DNA of 64,000 bases from Jiangella endophytica (GTDB lineage: Bacteria; Actinomycetota; Actinomycetes; Jiangellales; Jiangellaceae): assembly GCF_003427025.1 (NCBI RefSeq), contig NZ_QVAI01000001.1, positions 558,001 to 622,000 of the forward strand, written 5' to 3'. A model generated the notes under the pieces. It had not been told where the DNA came from. It ran no database searches and saw only the letters and a list, made by a program, of their open reading frames with translations. The position numbers were made by a program, and so were the translations under genes. Within the stretch, counting starts at the first letter, position 1, and each line of letters starts with the position of its first letter. Of the stretch, positions 63,507 through 64,000 are shown one piece after another.

Positions 63507-64000
63507 CTAGTGACCCGCGTCCCCGCGGCCCACCCTCCGGGCCAGCGCGTCGAGGCGCGGGTCCAGCTGGAGGTCGCGGCGGTAGCGGGCGCCGAACTCG
63601 ACGGCGGCCCGGCGCTGCTCCGGCGTGGCCGTGACCGCCGCCTCGGCGGCCGCCACCAGCGCCGACGCCACGGCGTCCGGGTCGAGCGAGGCGACCGGGA
63701 ACCACAACGGGTGCCCGCGCAGCACGTCAGTGGCGGCGTTGTCGGGGTCGTGGACGGAGACGATCGGCAGCCCGGTCGCGAGGTACTCGAACACCTTGCC
63801 GCTGGTGACGTACCGCCCGGCGGCCAGGATCAGCAGCTGAACGTCGAAGCCGGCGTAGACCTTCGCGACCTCGCCCTTCCCGGCCGGGCCCTCGTAGCCC
63901 ACGCCGTCGCCCGCCGAGCCCTCGATGGCGGCCAGCATCTCCGGCCGTGGCTGCGCGTAGTAGCCGAGGTAGCCGTGGAAGCGGGCCGTGGCCGACGCGA
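63507..64000 (-). CDS. Glycosyltransferase, C-terminal part (5' end outside window)
   Basis: A minus-strand frame that stays open to base 64000 and ends with TAG at 63507-63509, giving the last ~164 residues. FHGYLGYYAQPRPEMLAAIEG, then YAGFDVQLLILAAGRYVTSGKVFEYLATGLPIVSVHDPDNAA (quoted in part) is the donor-binding half of a GT4-like GT-B enzyme, with the conserved KVFEYLATGLP segment. It probably belongs to a second polysaccharide cluster beyond the window, facing the first across the repeat block. Confidence 0.8.
   Translation of the reverse strand, partial: ASATARFHGYLGYYAQPRPEMLAAIEGSAGDGVGYEGPAGKGEVAKVYAGFDVQLLILAAGRYVTSGKVFEYLATGLPIVSVHDPDNAATDVLRGHPLWFPVASLDPDAVASALVAAAEAAVTATPEQRRAAVEFGARYRRDLQLDPRLDALARRVGRGDAGH

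Overview
The window is a 64 kb stretch of a very GC-rich genome. Protein families, GTG starts, four-base ATGA/GTGA gene overlaps, MsiK-style sugar operons and many apparently leaderless promoters (TANNNT 6-8 nt before the start codon) point to an actinomycete. The mix of envelope polysaccharide genes, secreted glycosidases and proteins of the kind seen in Jiangella-like soil actinomycetes fits that group, but the genus is a guess. No rRNA, tRNA, CRISPR array or intact insertion sequence was seen.

Layout. 1-7.5 kb: end of a class III cyclase, two Nudix/nucleotidyltransferase genes, an enoyl-CoA hydratase, gtrA, purK-purE, an AbiEi/DUF559-type protein and a RIO kinase. 7.5-13.5 kb: a 1472-residue secreted subtilase divergent from a TrmB-type regulator, with a palindrome across both promoters. 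13.5-20 kb: a five-gene minus-strand operon built around an SMC-type ATPase with three small partner proteins and a prolyl-aminopeptidase-like hydrolase. It resembles MukBEF/Mks/Wadjet in architecture but has no TOPRIM nuclease. 20-27.5 kb: a lipoprotein, an SDR, and a ROK-regulated sugar ABC operon ending in a GH3 beta-N-acetylhexosaminidase-like enzyme; the ROK gene and the operon carry matching operators. 27.5-33 kb: a CocE hydrolase, a UbiA prenyltransferase, a second AbiEi/DUF559 protein bracketed by palindromes, and an aldo-keto reductase/TetR pair. 33-36.6 kb: a small sugar-acid/glyoxylate regulon (tartronate-semialdehyde reductase, hydroxypyruvate isomerase, FCD-GntR regulator, and a truncated enolase-superfamily gene joined to a Tat signal) tied together by two near-identical operators. 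36.6-46.2 kb: two paralogous GH5-like secreted proteins (one with an LPXTG anchor), a sialidase-like protein, and MFS and ABC exporters each beside a MarR regulator. 46.3-50 kb: Nudix, fatty-acid desaturase, TetR, acyl-CoA dehydrogenase. 50-64 kb: cell-envelope glycopolymer genes (UDP-glucose dehydrogenase, FkbM methyltransferase, two LCP ligases, four glycosyltransferases, a Wzm/Wzt-type ABC exporter). Among these lie a hotdog thioesterase and a SAM-hydrolase-family gene.

The most striking regulatory structure is upstream of the SAM-hydrolase-family gene (54885-55042). It consists of a promoter, a leaderless 21-codon reading frame with clustered Met codons, mutually exclusive hairpins, and an intrinsic terminator. 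This is the layout of a ribosome-mediated attenuator that would sense methionine, in front of an enzyme family able to release methionine from SAM. The SMC operon is the strongest candidate for an uncharacterised multi-protein system. Repetitive DNA is concentrated at 55.6-56.0 and 62.8-63.5 kb and around the DUF559 genes.
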